A DNA stretch of 64,000 nt from Azonexus hydrophilus (GTDB lineage Bacteria; Pseudomonadota; Gammaproteobacteria; Burkholderiales; Rhodocyclaceae): the NCBI RefSeq assembly GCF_905120355.1, contig NZ_CAJHOB010000003.1:1-64000 (forward strand), read 5' to 3'. The stretch's first letter is position 1. Each line of letters starts with the position of its first letter. Below the pieces are notes generated by a model. It had not been told where the DNA came from and made no database searches. It worked only from the letters and a program-made list of their open reading frames with translations. Made by a program: the position numbers and the translations under genes. Below, in pieces: positions 41,263 through 50,571 of the stretch.

Positions 41263-42753
41263 ATGACCCGACCTCTTTTCATCTTCGAGATGGCCAACAA
41301 TCACATGGGCGACACGGCCCATGGGATCGCCATCATTCATGCCATCCGGGAAGCTTGCACAGGCTTCGACGAATTCGACTTTGCCTTCAAGCTCCAGTAC
41401 AGGGATCTGGACACCTTCATCCACCCCAGCTTCAAGGGCAGGGATGACGTGAAATATGTAAAGCGCTTTGAAGAAACCCGGCTTAGCCACGCCCAGTTCG
41501 CCAGTCTGCTGGACACCATGCGGAAATGCGGCTTCAAGACAGTCTGCACGCCCTTCGACGAGCCCTCAGTGGACTTGATCGAAGCTCAGGGAATCGAGGT
41601 GATCAAGATTGCCAGTTGCTCCCTCACCGACTGGCCCCTGCTCGAACGCATTGCCCGGAGTGACAAGCCGGTGATTGCCTCCACCGCAGGAGCCACCCCG
41701 GAGGAGGTAGACGATGTGGTGAGTTTCTTCCTGCACCGTGGCAAGCAGCTCACCATCATGCACTGCGTCGCTGAATACCCGACCCCCGCTGCCCATCTGC
41801 ACATCCGCCGCATTGATGCTCTACGCAGCCGCTACCCGGAAGTCCAGGTCGGCTTCTCGACTCATGAACCCCCCGACGAGACTGAGCCGGTCATGCTGGC
41901 GCTGGCCAAGGGCGCCACCGTTTTTGAAAAGCATGTGGGCCTGCCATCTGAGCACTACAGTCTGAACGCCTATTCCGCCAATCCTGCCCAGATACGCAAC
42001 TGGCTCGAAGCTGCACGACGTGCCTTGACACTGTGCGGCAGCGAAACTTGGCCTGCAGCGACCACCGAAGAGGCCGCCAGTCTGGAAAGCCTGCGGCGCG
42101 GCGTGTTCCTGACCCGGGACCTGCAACCCGGGGAAACAATCCCCGACGACGCTGTCTGCCTTGCTTTCCCCCCGGCCCCCGGTCAGATTACTGCGAACCA
42201 ATGGTCCAAATACACCCGGCACATTGCCCTCCAGCCCCTCAAGGCCGGCTCGCCCCTGATGGCCGAAATGGTGGAAACCCACCGGGAGCGAGAACACGTG
42301 CTGGATACCGTGATGGCTGTGCGGCAACTGCTCCAGGATGGGAACATCGTAGTCCCGGGAAAATCAGACCTGGAAATCTCCCATCACTACGGCATGGAGC
42401 ATTTCAAGGAATTCGGGCTAGTGATGATCACCGTCGTCAACCGGGAATACTGCAAGAAACTGATCGTCATGCTCCCCGGCCAGACCCACCCGGAGCAGCA
42501 CCACAAACAAAAAGAGGAAACCTTCGTGATCCTGCACGGGAGCATGACCTTGTGGCTGGATGGCAAGCAACGAGAGGCGAACCGGGGAGATGTGATTACC
42601 GTCCAGCGGGGTGTCCGGCACAAGTTCTACTCCCGGGAAGGCGTCGTGTTCGAGGAGATATCCTCTACCCACTACACCGATGATTCCATTTATACCGATC
42701 CTGCGATCACGGCCAATCCGCGACGCAAAACCATGTTGACCTACTGGCTGTGA
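41263..42753 (+). CDS. NeuB-family synthase fused to SAF and C-terminal cupin domains
   Basis: 496 aa. Residues 5-260 form a NeuB TIM barrel that condenses PEP with a sugar aldehyde: FEMANNHMGD, TPFDEPSVDLIEAQGIEVIK, IASCSLTDWPLL, HCVAEYPTP and FEKHVG. Residues 275-340 look like the SAF domain. Residues 345-490 form a cupin with candidate metal ligands His409, His413/His414, Glu418 and His453. No NeuA/CMP-sugar synthetase is present nearby, so the product and its activation are unknown. The cupin may act as an isomerase that feeds or processes the NeuB reaction (inference). It starts 9 bases after rfbH. Confidence 0.83.
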   Translation: MTRPLFIFEMANNHMGDTAHGIAIIHAIREACTGFDEFDFAFKLQYRDLDTFIHPSFKGRDDVKYVKRFEETRLSHAQFASLLDTMRKCGFKTVCTPFDEPSVDLIEAQGIEVIKIASCSLTDWPLLERIARSDKPVIASTAGATPEEVDDVVSFFLHRGKQLTIMHCVAEYPTPAAHLHIRRIDALRSRYPEVQVGFSTHEPPDETEPVMLALAKGATVFEKHVGLPSEHYSLNAYSANPAQIRNWLEAARRALTLCGSETWPAATTEEAASLESLRRGVFLTRDLQPGETIPDDAVCLAFPPAPGQITANQWSKYTRHIALQPLKAGSPLMAEMVETHREREHVLDTVMAVRQLLQDGNIVVPGKSDLEISHHYGMEHFKEFGLVMITVVNREYCKKLIVMLPGQTHPEQHHKQKEETFVILHGSMTLWLDGKQREANRGDVITVQRGVRHKFYSREGVVFEEISSTHYTDDSIYTDPAITANPRRKTMLTYWL

Positions 42754-42755
42754 CC

Positions 42756-44561
42756 ATGCGCGTTGCCGATTACCTGATGCACCGCCTCGCCGAGGCGGGT
42801 GCCGAACATGTTTTCCTGCTACCAGGCGGGGGAGCCATGCATCTCAATGACGCCCTGGCCTGCGAACCCCGCTTGGTGCCCGTGCCCTGTCACCACGAGC
42901 AAGCCTGCGGCATCGCCGCTGAAGCCTGGGGCCGGGTGAGGGAAAGTTTTGGGGTCTGCATGGTGACTACGGGTCCCGGTGCCACTAATGTCATCACCCC
43001 GGTTGCCGGCGCCTGGATCGAATCCGTGCCGATGCTGGTCATCTCCGGCCAGGTAAAGCGCCCAGACCTGCTGGCGGGTCGCCCCTTGCGCCAGGGAGGT
43101 GTTCAGGAAGTGGACATCGTGCCCATGGTGAAGTCGATCACCAAGTATGCAGTCACCCTCGACGATCCTAAACAGGTCAGCTATCACCTGGAGCGTGCGC
43201 TCCATGAAATGCTCGAGGGACGCCAGGGTCCGGTCTGGCTGGATATCCCCCTGGATGTTCAAGGCGCCCCCATCGACCCCGCCGACCTTGTCGGCTTCAC
43301 CCCACCATCGGTGGAAGCCGCCGGCCTCAAGACTGAAGCAATGCAACTGATGGCCTTGATCGCCAAAGCTGAGCGCCCCCTGCTGCTAGCCGGCCATGGC
43401 GTGCGCCTGTCCGGTGCCGCCCAAGCTTTCTTGGCCCAGGCCGAAAGGCTGCAGATTCCTGTGGTCACTACCTGGAATGCCCTTGACCTGCTCCCCTGGG
43501 AACACCCTCTACATGCCGGCCGCCCCGGTGTGGTGGCCCTGCGCAGCGGCAATTTTGCAGTGCAGAACTGCGACCTGCTGATCAGCATCGGCTGCCGCCT
43601 GGACAATATCATCACCGCCTACAACCCGAGGGGATTCGCCCGAGCTGCCAGGAAGGTGGTAATCGATGTGGACGCCCATGAGATAGAAAAGCTCGACATG
43701 GATCTGGAGCTTGCTATCGTGGCCGATGCTGCACGGATTCTGGATGCCCTGGCGCACCAGCCCCTGCCAACGGAGCGATCAGATCCCGGCCCCTGGATCC
43801 AACGCTGCGCCGACTGGAAGCAACGCTATCCAGTCAATGATGGCCGACCTTTTCCGTCGACCGGCCCTATCAACCATTACCAATTCGTCTCCGCCCTGGC
43901 TGACGCCCTCCCACCCGACACCATAGTCGGCACAGGCAGCTCCGGGCTGGCCGTGGAAGTGTTCTACACGATCTTCCGCAACAAACCTGGTCAGCGGGTA
44001 TTTCTAACGTCAGGCCTTGGCTCCATGGGTTACGGTCTGCCAGCTGCCATCGGCGCCTGCCTTGCCAATGACAGCAAACCCATGGTGGCCGTGGAAAGCG
44101 ACGGCAGCCTGCAACTCAATCTTCAGGAGTTGGCCACCCTGGCTGCCCAGCACCTGCCCATCAGCCTGATCATCATGAACAATGGCGGCTACGCCTCCAT
44201 CCGCAACACCCAACGCAACTATTTTGCGGGCCGTTATATCGGCACAGGCCCAGAAGCCGGCTTGATGCTCCCCGACCTGGAGAAAATTGCAGCCACCTAC
44301 GGACTCCCTTTCGCACGCATCTCGGACGCGGCAGAACTCCCCCGGCTGAAAGAACTGCTGGCCAGCCCCGGTCCCCGCCTGATCGACATGCAGCTGACTC
44401 CGGAGGAAACCCTGGCCCCCAAGGTGGCCGCCCTGCCCCAGGCCGACGGCGCCATGCTTTCCATGCCTCTGGAAGATATGTCCCCGCTCCTGCCCCTCGA
44501 ACAGCTACAGGCGGAAATGCTCATTCCCCTGAGCCCAGCTTCCCTGGCCGCCCGTCACTGA
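42756..44561 (+). CDS. Thiamine-diphosphate enzyme, acetolactate synthase / YerE-like
   Basis: 601 aa from an ATG at 42756; a GTG at 42750 overlapping the upstream stop is possible. The activating Glu is in CHHEQACGIAAEAWGR. The ThDP/Mg site is ESDGSLQLNLQELATL...NNGGY. Its position right after rfbFGH recalls YerE of Yersinia, which transfers an acetyl unit from pyruvate to CDP-3,6-dideoxy-4-ketoglucose to make the branched octose yersiniose. That function is inferred from context. There is no small regulatory subunit (IlvN) nearby, against a role in valine synthesis. Confidence 0.82.
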   Translation: MRVADYLMHRLAEAGAEHVFLLPGGGAMHLNDALACEPRLVPVPCHHEQACGIAAEAWGRVRESFGVCMVTTGPGATNVITPVAGAWIESVPMLVISGQVKRPDLLAGRPLRQGGVQEVDIVPMVKSITKYAVTLDDPKQVSYHLERALHEMLEGRQGPVWLDIPLDVQGAPIDPADLVGFTPPSVEAAGLKTEAMQLMALIAKAERPLLLAGHGVRLSGAAQAFLAQAERLQIPVVTTWNALDLLPWEHPLHAGRPGVVALRSGNFAVQNCDLLISIGCRLDNIITAYNPRGFARAARKVVIDVDAHEIEKLDMDLELAIVADAARILDALAHQPLPTERSDPGPWIQRCADWKQRYPVNDGRPFPSTGPINHYQFVSALADALPPDTIVGTGSSGLAVEVFYTIFRNKPGQRVFLTSGLGSMGYGLPAAIGACLANDSKPMVAVESDGSLQLNLQELATLAAQHLPISLIIMNNGGYASIRNTQRNYFAGRYIGTGPEAGLMLPDLEKIAATYGLPFARISDAAELPRLKELLASPGPRLIDMQLTPEETLAPKVAALPQADGAMLSMPLEDMSPLLPLEQLQAEMLIPLSPASLAARH

Positions 44562-44565
44562 CCCC

Positions 44566-45597
44566 ATGCGTACTTCAGCCTGCCCCTGCTGCGCCAGCCC
44601 GGCCGAGGACTCAGCCAATACTCCGGCCTACACCCAATGCCGACAATGCGGGCACCGCTGGCGTGTGCCTGTAAAGCCCACAGAACGGCAGTACTACGAA
44701 ACCCTGGTGGCGCGCAACGATCCCCATACCCCCTGGTTCAAGCGGAAGATTGCCGAACGAACTGCTGCCCTGATCCCTTTGCTCATCCCCCGGGTTCGAC
44801 GCATCCTGGAAGTAGGTTGTGCCGAGGGGGAACTGGGCAGAGCCATCAAAGCACACTCCCCGCTTGTCTACGACGGGGTGGAACTGTCCAAGGATGCAGA
44901 GCTGGCCCGGACAAAATTGGACCAAGTATTCCGGACTCCGGTGGACCAACTGGATAGCGCCCCTTACGAGCTGATTGTTTCCTTCCACGTATTGGAGCAC
45001 ATCGCTGACCCCGGGCAGGAACTCCAGGCCTGGGCGGCACGGCTAGCCCCGGAAGGGACGTTGCTTATCGAGGTTCCCAACCAGGCCGGCCACCCACTGC
45101 TCGCTAATGATCTGAACCCAGAACATCTGCACCAGTTTTCTCCCGCCTCCCTGGCAGTCCTGCTCGCCAGCCAGGGCTTTTCCATTCAAACCCTATCCCT
45201 AGGACATTACGAATCACCTGTCTATCCAGATTCCATCAGGGTCCTAGCCCAGCGCCAGTTTCAGGCAGAGCGACAGCAGGCAGATTTGCTGCAGCGTTTC
45301 CGTGCCAGACTCCCTGGGCCATGCATTGCCTATGGTATCGGCGGGGATTTCCTCAATTACGTGGCGCCTGTGGCAGAGTATTTGGAGATACAGGCGCTGG
45401 TTGACTCCGATCCGGGCAAGCGTGGCCTACAGTTTGGCCGCTACCAGGTGGAAGCCTACGATCCGGAGCACCATGGCGCCGTCCCCATTCTCATCTGCTC
45501 AATCAAGTTTGGAGCCAACATCCGGCAGCAGTTGCTTTCCATGGGAGTCGCCCCGGAACTCATCATCGGCCTGGAAGAGATTTATGAGGCGCCCTGA
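44566..45597 (+). CDS. Zinc-ribbon class I SAM methyltransferase with C-terminal Rossmann-like domain
   Basis: 343 aa. An N-terminal zinc ribbon (CPCC...CRQCG) is at residues 6-28. The SAM domain has ILEVGCAEGELG (about 80-91) and a HVLEHIADP post-motif. A C-terminal Rossmann-like domain (about 240-343) has YGIGGDF and LVDSDPGKRG. This layout matches sugar C-methyltransferases of deoxysugar pathways (TylC3-like). It could methylate the ketosugar intermediate of this island. Starts 5 bases after the ThDP gene. Confidence 0.8.
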   Translation: MRTSACPCCASPAEDSANTPAYTQCRQCGHRWRVPVKPTERQYYETLVARNDPHTPWFKRKIAERTAALIPLLIPRVRRILEVGCAEGELGRAIKAHSPLVYDGVELSKDAELARTKLDQVFRTPVDQLDSAPYELIVSFHVLEHIADPGQELQAWAARLAPEGTLLIEVPNQAGHPLLANDLNPEHLHQFSPASLAVLLASQGFSIQTLSLGHYESPVYPDSIRVLAQRQFQAERQQADLLQRFRARLPGPCIAYGIGGDFLNYVAPVAEYLEIQALVDSDPGKRGLQFGRYQVEAYDPEHHGAVPILICSIKFGANIRQQLLSMGVAPELIIGLEEIYEAP

Positions 45598-46666
45598 CCC
45601 CATCCTTGCTGAAGACCTGTCCCAGATTATCGCGGCTAATCTCCCCTGGGAGGACTTACATGGCTGTCACATCCTGGTGACTGGCGCCTCCGGTTTCATC
45701 GGCGGCCATCTGGTGGAAGCCCTGGCCTGGCTCAACCGCTGTCACCCGCAAGCAGGGCTACACATCCATGCCATGGCCCGTACTTCCGAGAAACTGCAGC
45801 AGCGCCTCCCCTGGCTTGACATCCCCGGAGAAGTCAGCCCTCTGATCCAAGATGTCACCCAGCCCTGGAATCCGCCCCCCCCCCTGGATATGATCATCCA
45901 CGCTGCCAGCCCTGCCAGTCCCAGGGATTACTTGGCGCGTCCGGTAGACACCATTCTAGCCAACACGCATGGCTCCCATCAGTTGCTGGAGCTCGCCAGA
46001 GCACACCGTGCCCGTTTGCTCTTTCTCAGCAGTGGTGCGGTCTACGGTGAAAACACCTTGAAGATCGACGCCATCCGGGAAACCGATTTTGGCGGAGAAG
46101 ACCCACTGGCACCCCGGGCCTGTTACAGCGAGAGCAAGCGCCTCGCGGAGACCCTGTGTCAGGCCTACCACACCCAATACGGAGTGGATGCAAGAATTGC
46201 CAGGGTCTCCCACTGCTACGGCCCGGGGATGCGCCTGGATGATGGCAGGGCTATCGCCGATCTGTTGTCTGACGTTCTCAACAACCGGGATATCCAACTT
46301 GATTCCGATGGTAACGCTACCCGCCCCTTCTGCTACATTTCGGACACTGTCCTGGGGCTCCTCCATGTCCTGCTCAAGGGTATGCCAGGAGAAGCCTACA
46401 ACGTGGGAGAAACCCAGGAAACCAGCATCCTCGAGCTAGCCCACAAGCTGATCACAGCTGCAGGGCAGCAGGGACATCTGTCAGTCAAGGCCAAGGCCCT
46501 AAACGCGATGGCCCCGGCCGCCCGGAGTTCGGGCCATTTCAATATCGACCGAATCCGCCAGCTAGGCTGGAGCCCCCGCATTAGTCTGGATACGGGATTG
46601 AGCAGAACACTCAGACGGGCAGAGCCTCGGACTGCCAACCTGCGCGAACGCCACCTCCCCCTTTGA
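45584..46666 (+). CDS. NAD-dependent epimerase/dehydratase (extended SDR)
   Basis: 360 aa from an ATG at 45584, overlapping the methyltransferase by 14 bases. The longer frame to 45302 lies over the methyltransferase and is not real. It has NAD motif TGASGFIGGH (about residues 30-39), a substrate-side SSGAVYGEN and the catalytic YSESK. It is predicted to reduce, epimerise or decarboxylate a nucleotide sugar. In this setting it could supply the final ketone reduction after the ThDP enzyme (inference). Confidence 0.85.
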   Translation: MRRPDPILAEDLSQIIAANLPWEDLHGCHILVTGASGFIGGHLVEALAWLNRCHPQAGLHIHAMARTSEKLQQRLPWLDIPGEVSPLIQDVTQPWNPPPPLDMIIHAASPASPRDYLARPVDTILANTHGSHQLLELARAHRARLLFLSSGAVYGENTLKIDAIRETDFGGEDPLAPRACYSESKRLAETLCQAYHTQYGVDARIARVSHCYGPGMRLDDGRAIADLLSDVLNNRDIQLDSDGNATRPFCYISDTVLGLLHVLLKGMPGEAYNVGETQETSILELAHKLITAAGQQGHLSVKAKALNAMAPAARSSGHFNIDRIRQLGWSPRISLDTGLSRTLRRAEPRTANLRERHLPL

Positions 46667-46677
46667 AGACCTCGCCC

Positions 46678-47049
46678 ATGCCCGACCAAAATTCGAAAAA
46701 CACACCTTTAGAGCAGGCATCTACCGGCCCCGATACCGCCGCCCCATCCGACAGCATGGTGTTTTGGCGTCCTGGCCATGTAACCCGCAGTGTCCGGGAA
46801 CGTCTGGCAGGTCAGAAAGCACTGATTATTTGGTTGACCGGGCTAAGTGCCTCAGGAAAATCCACAACCACCTACGAGCTTGAGCAACAGCTTGCCAGTA
46901 AACAACGGCTCTGCTATGTCCTGGATGGCGACAATCTGAGACATGGCATCAACAGGAACCTGGGGTTTTCCCACGCGGACCGTACGGAAAACATCCGGAG
47001 AACAGCAGAAATTGCCCACCTCATGAATGAGGCGGGCCTGGACAACTAA
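46678..47049 (+). pseudogene. Truncated adenylylsulfate (APS) kinase, CysC-like
   Basis: 123 aa against about 200 for intact CysC. It has the P-loop GLSASGKST, then VLDGDNLRHGINRNLGFS and RTENIRRTAEIAHLMNEAGL, all typical. The frame stops straight after AGL (DN then TAA), losing the whole C-terminal half including the lid and the PAPS-site residues. The next gene begins 28 bases later. Most likely a remnant left by rearrangement in the island; a residual function is unlikely. Confidence 0.85.
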
Positions 47050-47076
47050 TCTGCCACTACGAACCTGACCTTCATC

Positions 47077-48243
47077 ATGAGAATCTGCGAAATCTGTAGC
47101 AGCGTTGATCTGGCTCCCCTGCACCGCCAGCACTTCCTCTTTCCTGGACTGCCCTACCCCATCCACTATGATGTAGTGGCCTGCCGGAGCTGTGGCTTTA
47201 GCTTTGCCAATGACATCCCGGATCAATCCAGCTTGAACCAGTTCTATCAGGCCGCCGAACACCATCTGCATACCGCCCTGCCCCCCGGCCTGCAACGTAT
47301 CCATGGCAATTTCTTCCAGTTTATCCTGAGCCAAACAGCACTTTCGCCCCAGATAGACATTTTGGACATCGGCTCCGGCATGGGACACTTCCTGCAGCAT
47401 TTCAAGGCCGCAGGCTTCACCTCACTACTGGGGACAGAACCCAGCCCGGCAGCAGCTCAACTGGCCCGGGAAACCTACGGACTGGAAATCCAGACCGCCA
47501 CAGTGAATACCTTCAACAGCAATAAAACCTTTGATCTAATCACCCTTTGCGGCGTTCTGGAACATATTGCCGATCTGCGCCAGAGCATAGCCAAGGTTGC
47601 GGCCCTATTGCGCGACGGCGGATACCTGTTCATCGCCGTCCCCGATACTGCTGCTTTTGGCAAAGCCCCACCCACCGAGGCGTTTCTTGAGTTCGCCTTG
47701 GAGCACATCAATTTCTTCAGCACCAACAGCCTCGACAACCTCTTAAGACACGGCGGGTTCACTCGCACAGCTATAGAGTCCCAGCACAACGACTTTTACG
47801 ACAACCACTATCTTCTGGCGCTGTACCGAAAAACCCCAGAAGCAAAGACAGGCCCCCTACTAGACACTGAAGCAAGCGCCAGCATCATGGCCTACGCTGA
47901 TCTTTCCCGCAAAAAGCTTCAACCCCTAGCGGAGCGCATTGTACGTCTGGTCGAAACCCAAGAGCCGGTAATCATCTGGGGAGCAGGCGCCTTGACCAGC
48001 CGCCTGCTCTGCGACACCCGCCTGGGCGAGGCCAACATCCGCAGCATCGTAGACAGAAATCGCAATCTGCAGGGGAAGACACTGAACGGCGTATGCATCA
48101 GCGCACCGGAATCCATTAACGGCCTCCCCGGTGCCACCATCTTCATCGCCAGTACGACCTACGCAGCCGAAATCAAGGCCTCCCTAAAAGACCAATTTTT
48201 CTGGACTGGCGACATCATCACCCTTACCAACGAGCCCCTCTGA
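47077..48243 (+). CDS. Zinc-ribbon class I SAM methyltransferase, TylC3-like
   Basis: 388 aa. N-terminal zinc-site cysteines are in CEICSS and CRSCGF. The SAM motif is ILDIGSGMGHFLQHF (about 91-105), followed by LCGVLEHIADL. A C-terminal Rossmann-like domain (about 300-388) has IIWGAGALTSRLL and SIVDRNRNLQGK. This three-part layout is that of NDP-ketosugar C-methyltransferases, and the same layout occurs at 44566-45597. The sequences differ enough that they probably act on different positions or substrates. Confidence 0.83.
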   Translation: MRICEICSSVDLAPLHRQHFLFPGLPYPIHYDVVACRSCGFSFANDIPDQSSLNQFYQAAEHHLHTALPPGLQRIHGNFFQFILSQTALSPQIDILDIGSGMGHFLQHFKAAGFTSLLGTEPSPAAAQLARETYGLEIQTATVNTFNSNKTFDLITLCGVLEHIADLRQSIAKVAALLRDGGYLFIAVPDTAAFGKAPPTEAFLEFALEHINFFSTNSLDNLLRHGGFTRTAIESQHNDFYDNHYLLALYRKTPEAKTGPLLDTEASASIMAYADLSRKKLQPLAERIVRLVETQEPVIIWGAGALTSRLLCDTRLGEANIRSIVDRNRNLQGKTLNGVCISAPESINGLPGATIFIASTTYAAEIKASLKDQFFWTGDIITLTNEPL

Positions 48244-48251
48244 GCTAGCCC

Positions 48252-49178
48252 ATGAATGCACTCACCGATATCCGGCAATCCTATGAAACAGGGAAACTAC
48301 GCAAACAGGACTACATTGAGGCTATCCATGCTCGACATAGGCGCCTGTTCGACTATCCGGATTTCATGGTCGACACCGACGTAGAAGCCCTGCAAATTTT
48401 GCCTGAGGGCATTTATGTCCGCTCCCGCTCCCAGCAGATCGAACTCCTCTTGGATCCCCGGGATCAGCATCTGGTGCCTTACACCCTGATGAACTTCCGG
48501 GCTTACGAAAGCGCCGAGACGGAATTTCTCAAATCCATAACCCAGCCAGACTGGACCATTCTAGATATTGGTGCCAATTGCGGCTGGTACGCCCTGGCAC
48601 TGGCCAGGCAATATCCCACTGCTCAAATCCATGCATTCGAGCCGATTCCAGGTACCCATGATCTCCTTTTGCGCAACATTAGGCGCAACGGCTTCACCAA
48701 TATCCACGCCCACCGCCAGGGCTTCTCGGACCACGAAGGCACCCTGGAATTCCTGTACACCCCCAACTGTTCTGGCGCCACTTCCTTGATCCATGCCGGC
48801 CAACCCGCAGCAGAGGACGCCTTGCAGAAGATTGCCTGCCCGACCAGCACTCTGGATCTCTTTTGCAGCCGGAACTGCTTGGAGCCTCAACTCATCAAGT
48901 GCGACGTGGAAGGCGCGGAATTGATGGTAATGCAAGGGGGAGAAACAACCATTGCCACCCACAAACCAGTAATCCTCATCGAACTGCTGCGGAAATGGGC
49001 ACAGAAATTCGGTTACCACCCCAATGATGTCCTCACCCTACTAGGCCGGCACGGCTACGGGGCCTACACCCTGAAAGAGGGACGGACCGTGTCATGCCAG
49101 GGTATCCACGAAGAAACCCCCGAAACCAATTTTGTTTTCCTACATAGGGAGCAACATCGTTACATTATCCAGCCATGA
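48252..49178 (+). CDS. FkbM-family methyltransferase
   Basis: 308 aa. It has SAM motif ILDIGANCGWYAL (about residues 98-110) and the FkbM signature IKCDVEGAELMVMQGG (about 216-231). FkbM proteins O-methylate sugars and polyketides, and several sit in glycan islands. The gene is AT-richer than the housekeeping genes. The stop overlaps the next gene (ATGA). Confidence 0.88.
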   Translation: MNALTDIRQSYETGKLRKQDYIEAIHARHRRLFDYPDFMVDTDVEALQILPEGIYVRSRSQQIELLLDPRDQHLVPYTLMNFRAYESAETEFLKSITQPDWTILDIGANCGWYALALARQYPTAQIHAFEPIPGTHDLLLRNIRRNGFTNIHAHRQGFSDHEGTLEFLYTPNCSGATSLIHAGQPAAEDALQKIACPTSTLDLFCSRNCLEPQLIKCDVEGAELMVMQGGETTIATHKPVILIELLRKWAQKFGYHPNDVLTLLGRHGYGAYTLKEGRTVSCQGIHEETPETNFVFLHREQHRYIIQP

Positions 49179-50551
49179 ATGAACAAGCCCCTACCCCGGA
49201 TACCCCCCTGCTAACTCTCTGCATCCCGACCTGGAACCGGGCCAACCGTCTATCCCTGCTGCTCGAAAACATTAAACGGGAAATTCAAGGTCTGGAAGAC
49301 TGGATTCAGGTCGTGGTAGCCGACAATGCCTCCAGTGACGACACCTCAGCTGTCGTTGCCACCTCACCACTGACGATTACCTATGGCCGCCAGGAAAGCA
49401 CTGTCGGAATCACCAACAACATCTTCTTTGCGACCTGCACCCTAGCGCGCGGCAGATTTATCTGGATCATCGGAGATGACGACCTGATCGCCCCGGGAGG
49501 TTTGGCGCGCATCCTGGCCTCCCTACAACGAGCAGCAGATATCGACTATCACTATGTAAACTTCTGTGCCATCGACGCCGACTATCGCGATAAAGTCATC
49601 CAACTGATGGGCGGCATTCCCCCAGCATCCGCCATGCAGATCCGCCAATGCGATGAACCGGGTTGGAAACTGCTCGAACGGGCAGAACAGCTGGCCTTCC
49701 TGCCAGGCTACAACCCTTCATCCCTGTTTAGCTCCCTGTTCTGTTATGTGGCAAGCAGGGCATTCTATCTGGAAGCCAGGACTCGGCTGACTCCCTCCAA
49801 TAGCCTGGATGGATCGTCCAGATCTCTGGACGACATGTTCCCCCAGGCCCTGATCACCCTGCCTCACATCATTGGTCGTCCGATAGCCTATATCGGCGAT
49901 CCCTGTGTGCTGCAAGGGGCCCATGCCTGGGAATGGAATAGATACCTGTCCCAGATATCCATCCTCGGCATCCACAAGCTCATGAACTGGATGGCCGGGA
50001 TAGGATTTGACGCAGCCGCCCTGGAACAGATGCGAAACAGTCATGCCCGCACCATCGCCACCAAGCTCCCTCCCATGTTATTGGCACCAGATGGTAACCT
50101 GGGGCTGAATGATGAGCTCAGGAAGCTGATCGCCGATTACACCCAAGTAACCGACTTCTGGCAGATATTCACCTTGCGGATGAAAGCCAGGATGGAAACG
50201 GAATTCATCGCCCGCCAACTGGTCATTGTGCTTGACAAGCTCCAGGAGTGCAGCGGCAAGATCGGCATTCTCGGAGAACGAGCGCTCAAAGAAAAAGTGC
50301 TTGAGCTTTCCCCCAACATACGCACCTCCCTCTCCTGGACTGGTTTTAACGATGGTTCGTGGACCGGACAACGCCAGGAAAATGGCAAATCCTCTACAAG
50401 CCACGGACATCACCTGCGCGACCAGGATATTGATGTCCTGATCCTTGCCGTACATCCGGAATATACCCCCCCTCTGCACACAACATGCTCGCAATATATG
50501 AAACCAGGTAGTTACATCATTGATGCGCAAAGCGTCACCCCGATTAACTAA
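49175..50551 (+). CDS. GT2-family glycosyltransferase with extra C-terminal domain
   Basis: 458 aa. GT-A fold: TLCIPTWNRANRL at the N-terminus, VVADNASSDDT, and the metal-binding IIGDDDLIAPGG (about 99-110). After the catalytic part the C-terminal ~120 residues look Rossmann-like (KIGILGERALKEKVL...VLILAVHPEY), resembling the tail of the two zinc-ribbon methyltransferases in this island. Likely transfers a sugar to the growing glycan or to flagellin. Confidence 0.82.
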   Translation: MNEQAPTPDTPLLTLCIPTWNRANRLSLLLENIKREIQGLEDWIQVVVADNASSDDTSAVVATSPLTITYGRQESTVGITNNIFFATCTLARGRFIWIIGDDDLIAPGGLARILASLQRAADIDYHYVNFCAIDADYRDKVIQLMGGIPPASAMQIRQCDEPGWKLLERAEQLAFLPGYNPSSLFSSLFCYVASRAFYLEARTRLTPSNSLDGSSRSLDDMFPQALITLPHIIGRPIAYIGDPCVLQGAHAWEWNRYLSQISILGIHKLMNWMAGIGFDAAALEQMRNSHARTIATKLPPMLLAPDGNLGLNDELRKLIADYTQVTDFWQIFTLRMKARMETEFIARQLVIVLDKLQECSGKIGILGERALKEKVLELSPNIRTSLSWTGFNDGSWTGQRQENGKSSTSHGHHLRDQDIDVLILAVHPEYTPPLHTTCSQYMKPGSYIIDAQSVTPIN

Positions 50552-50571
50552 GCCCAAGGCAACATACAGAA

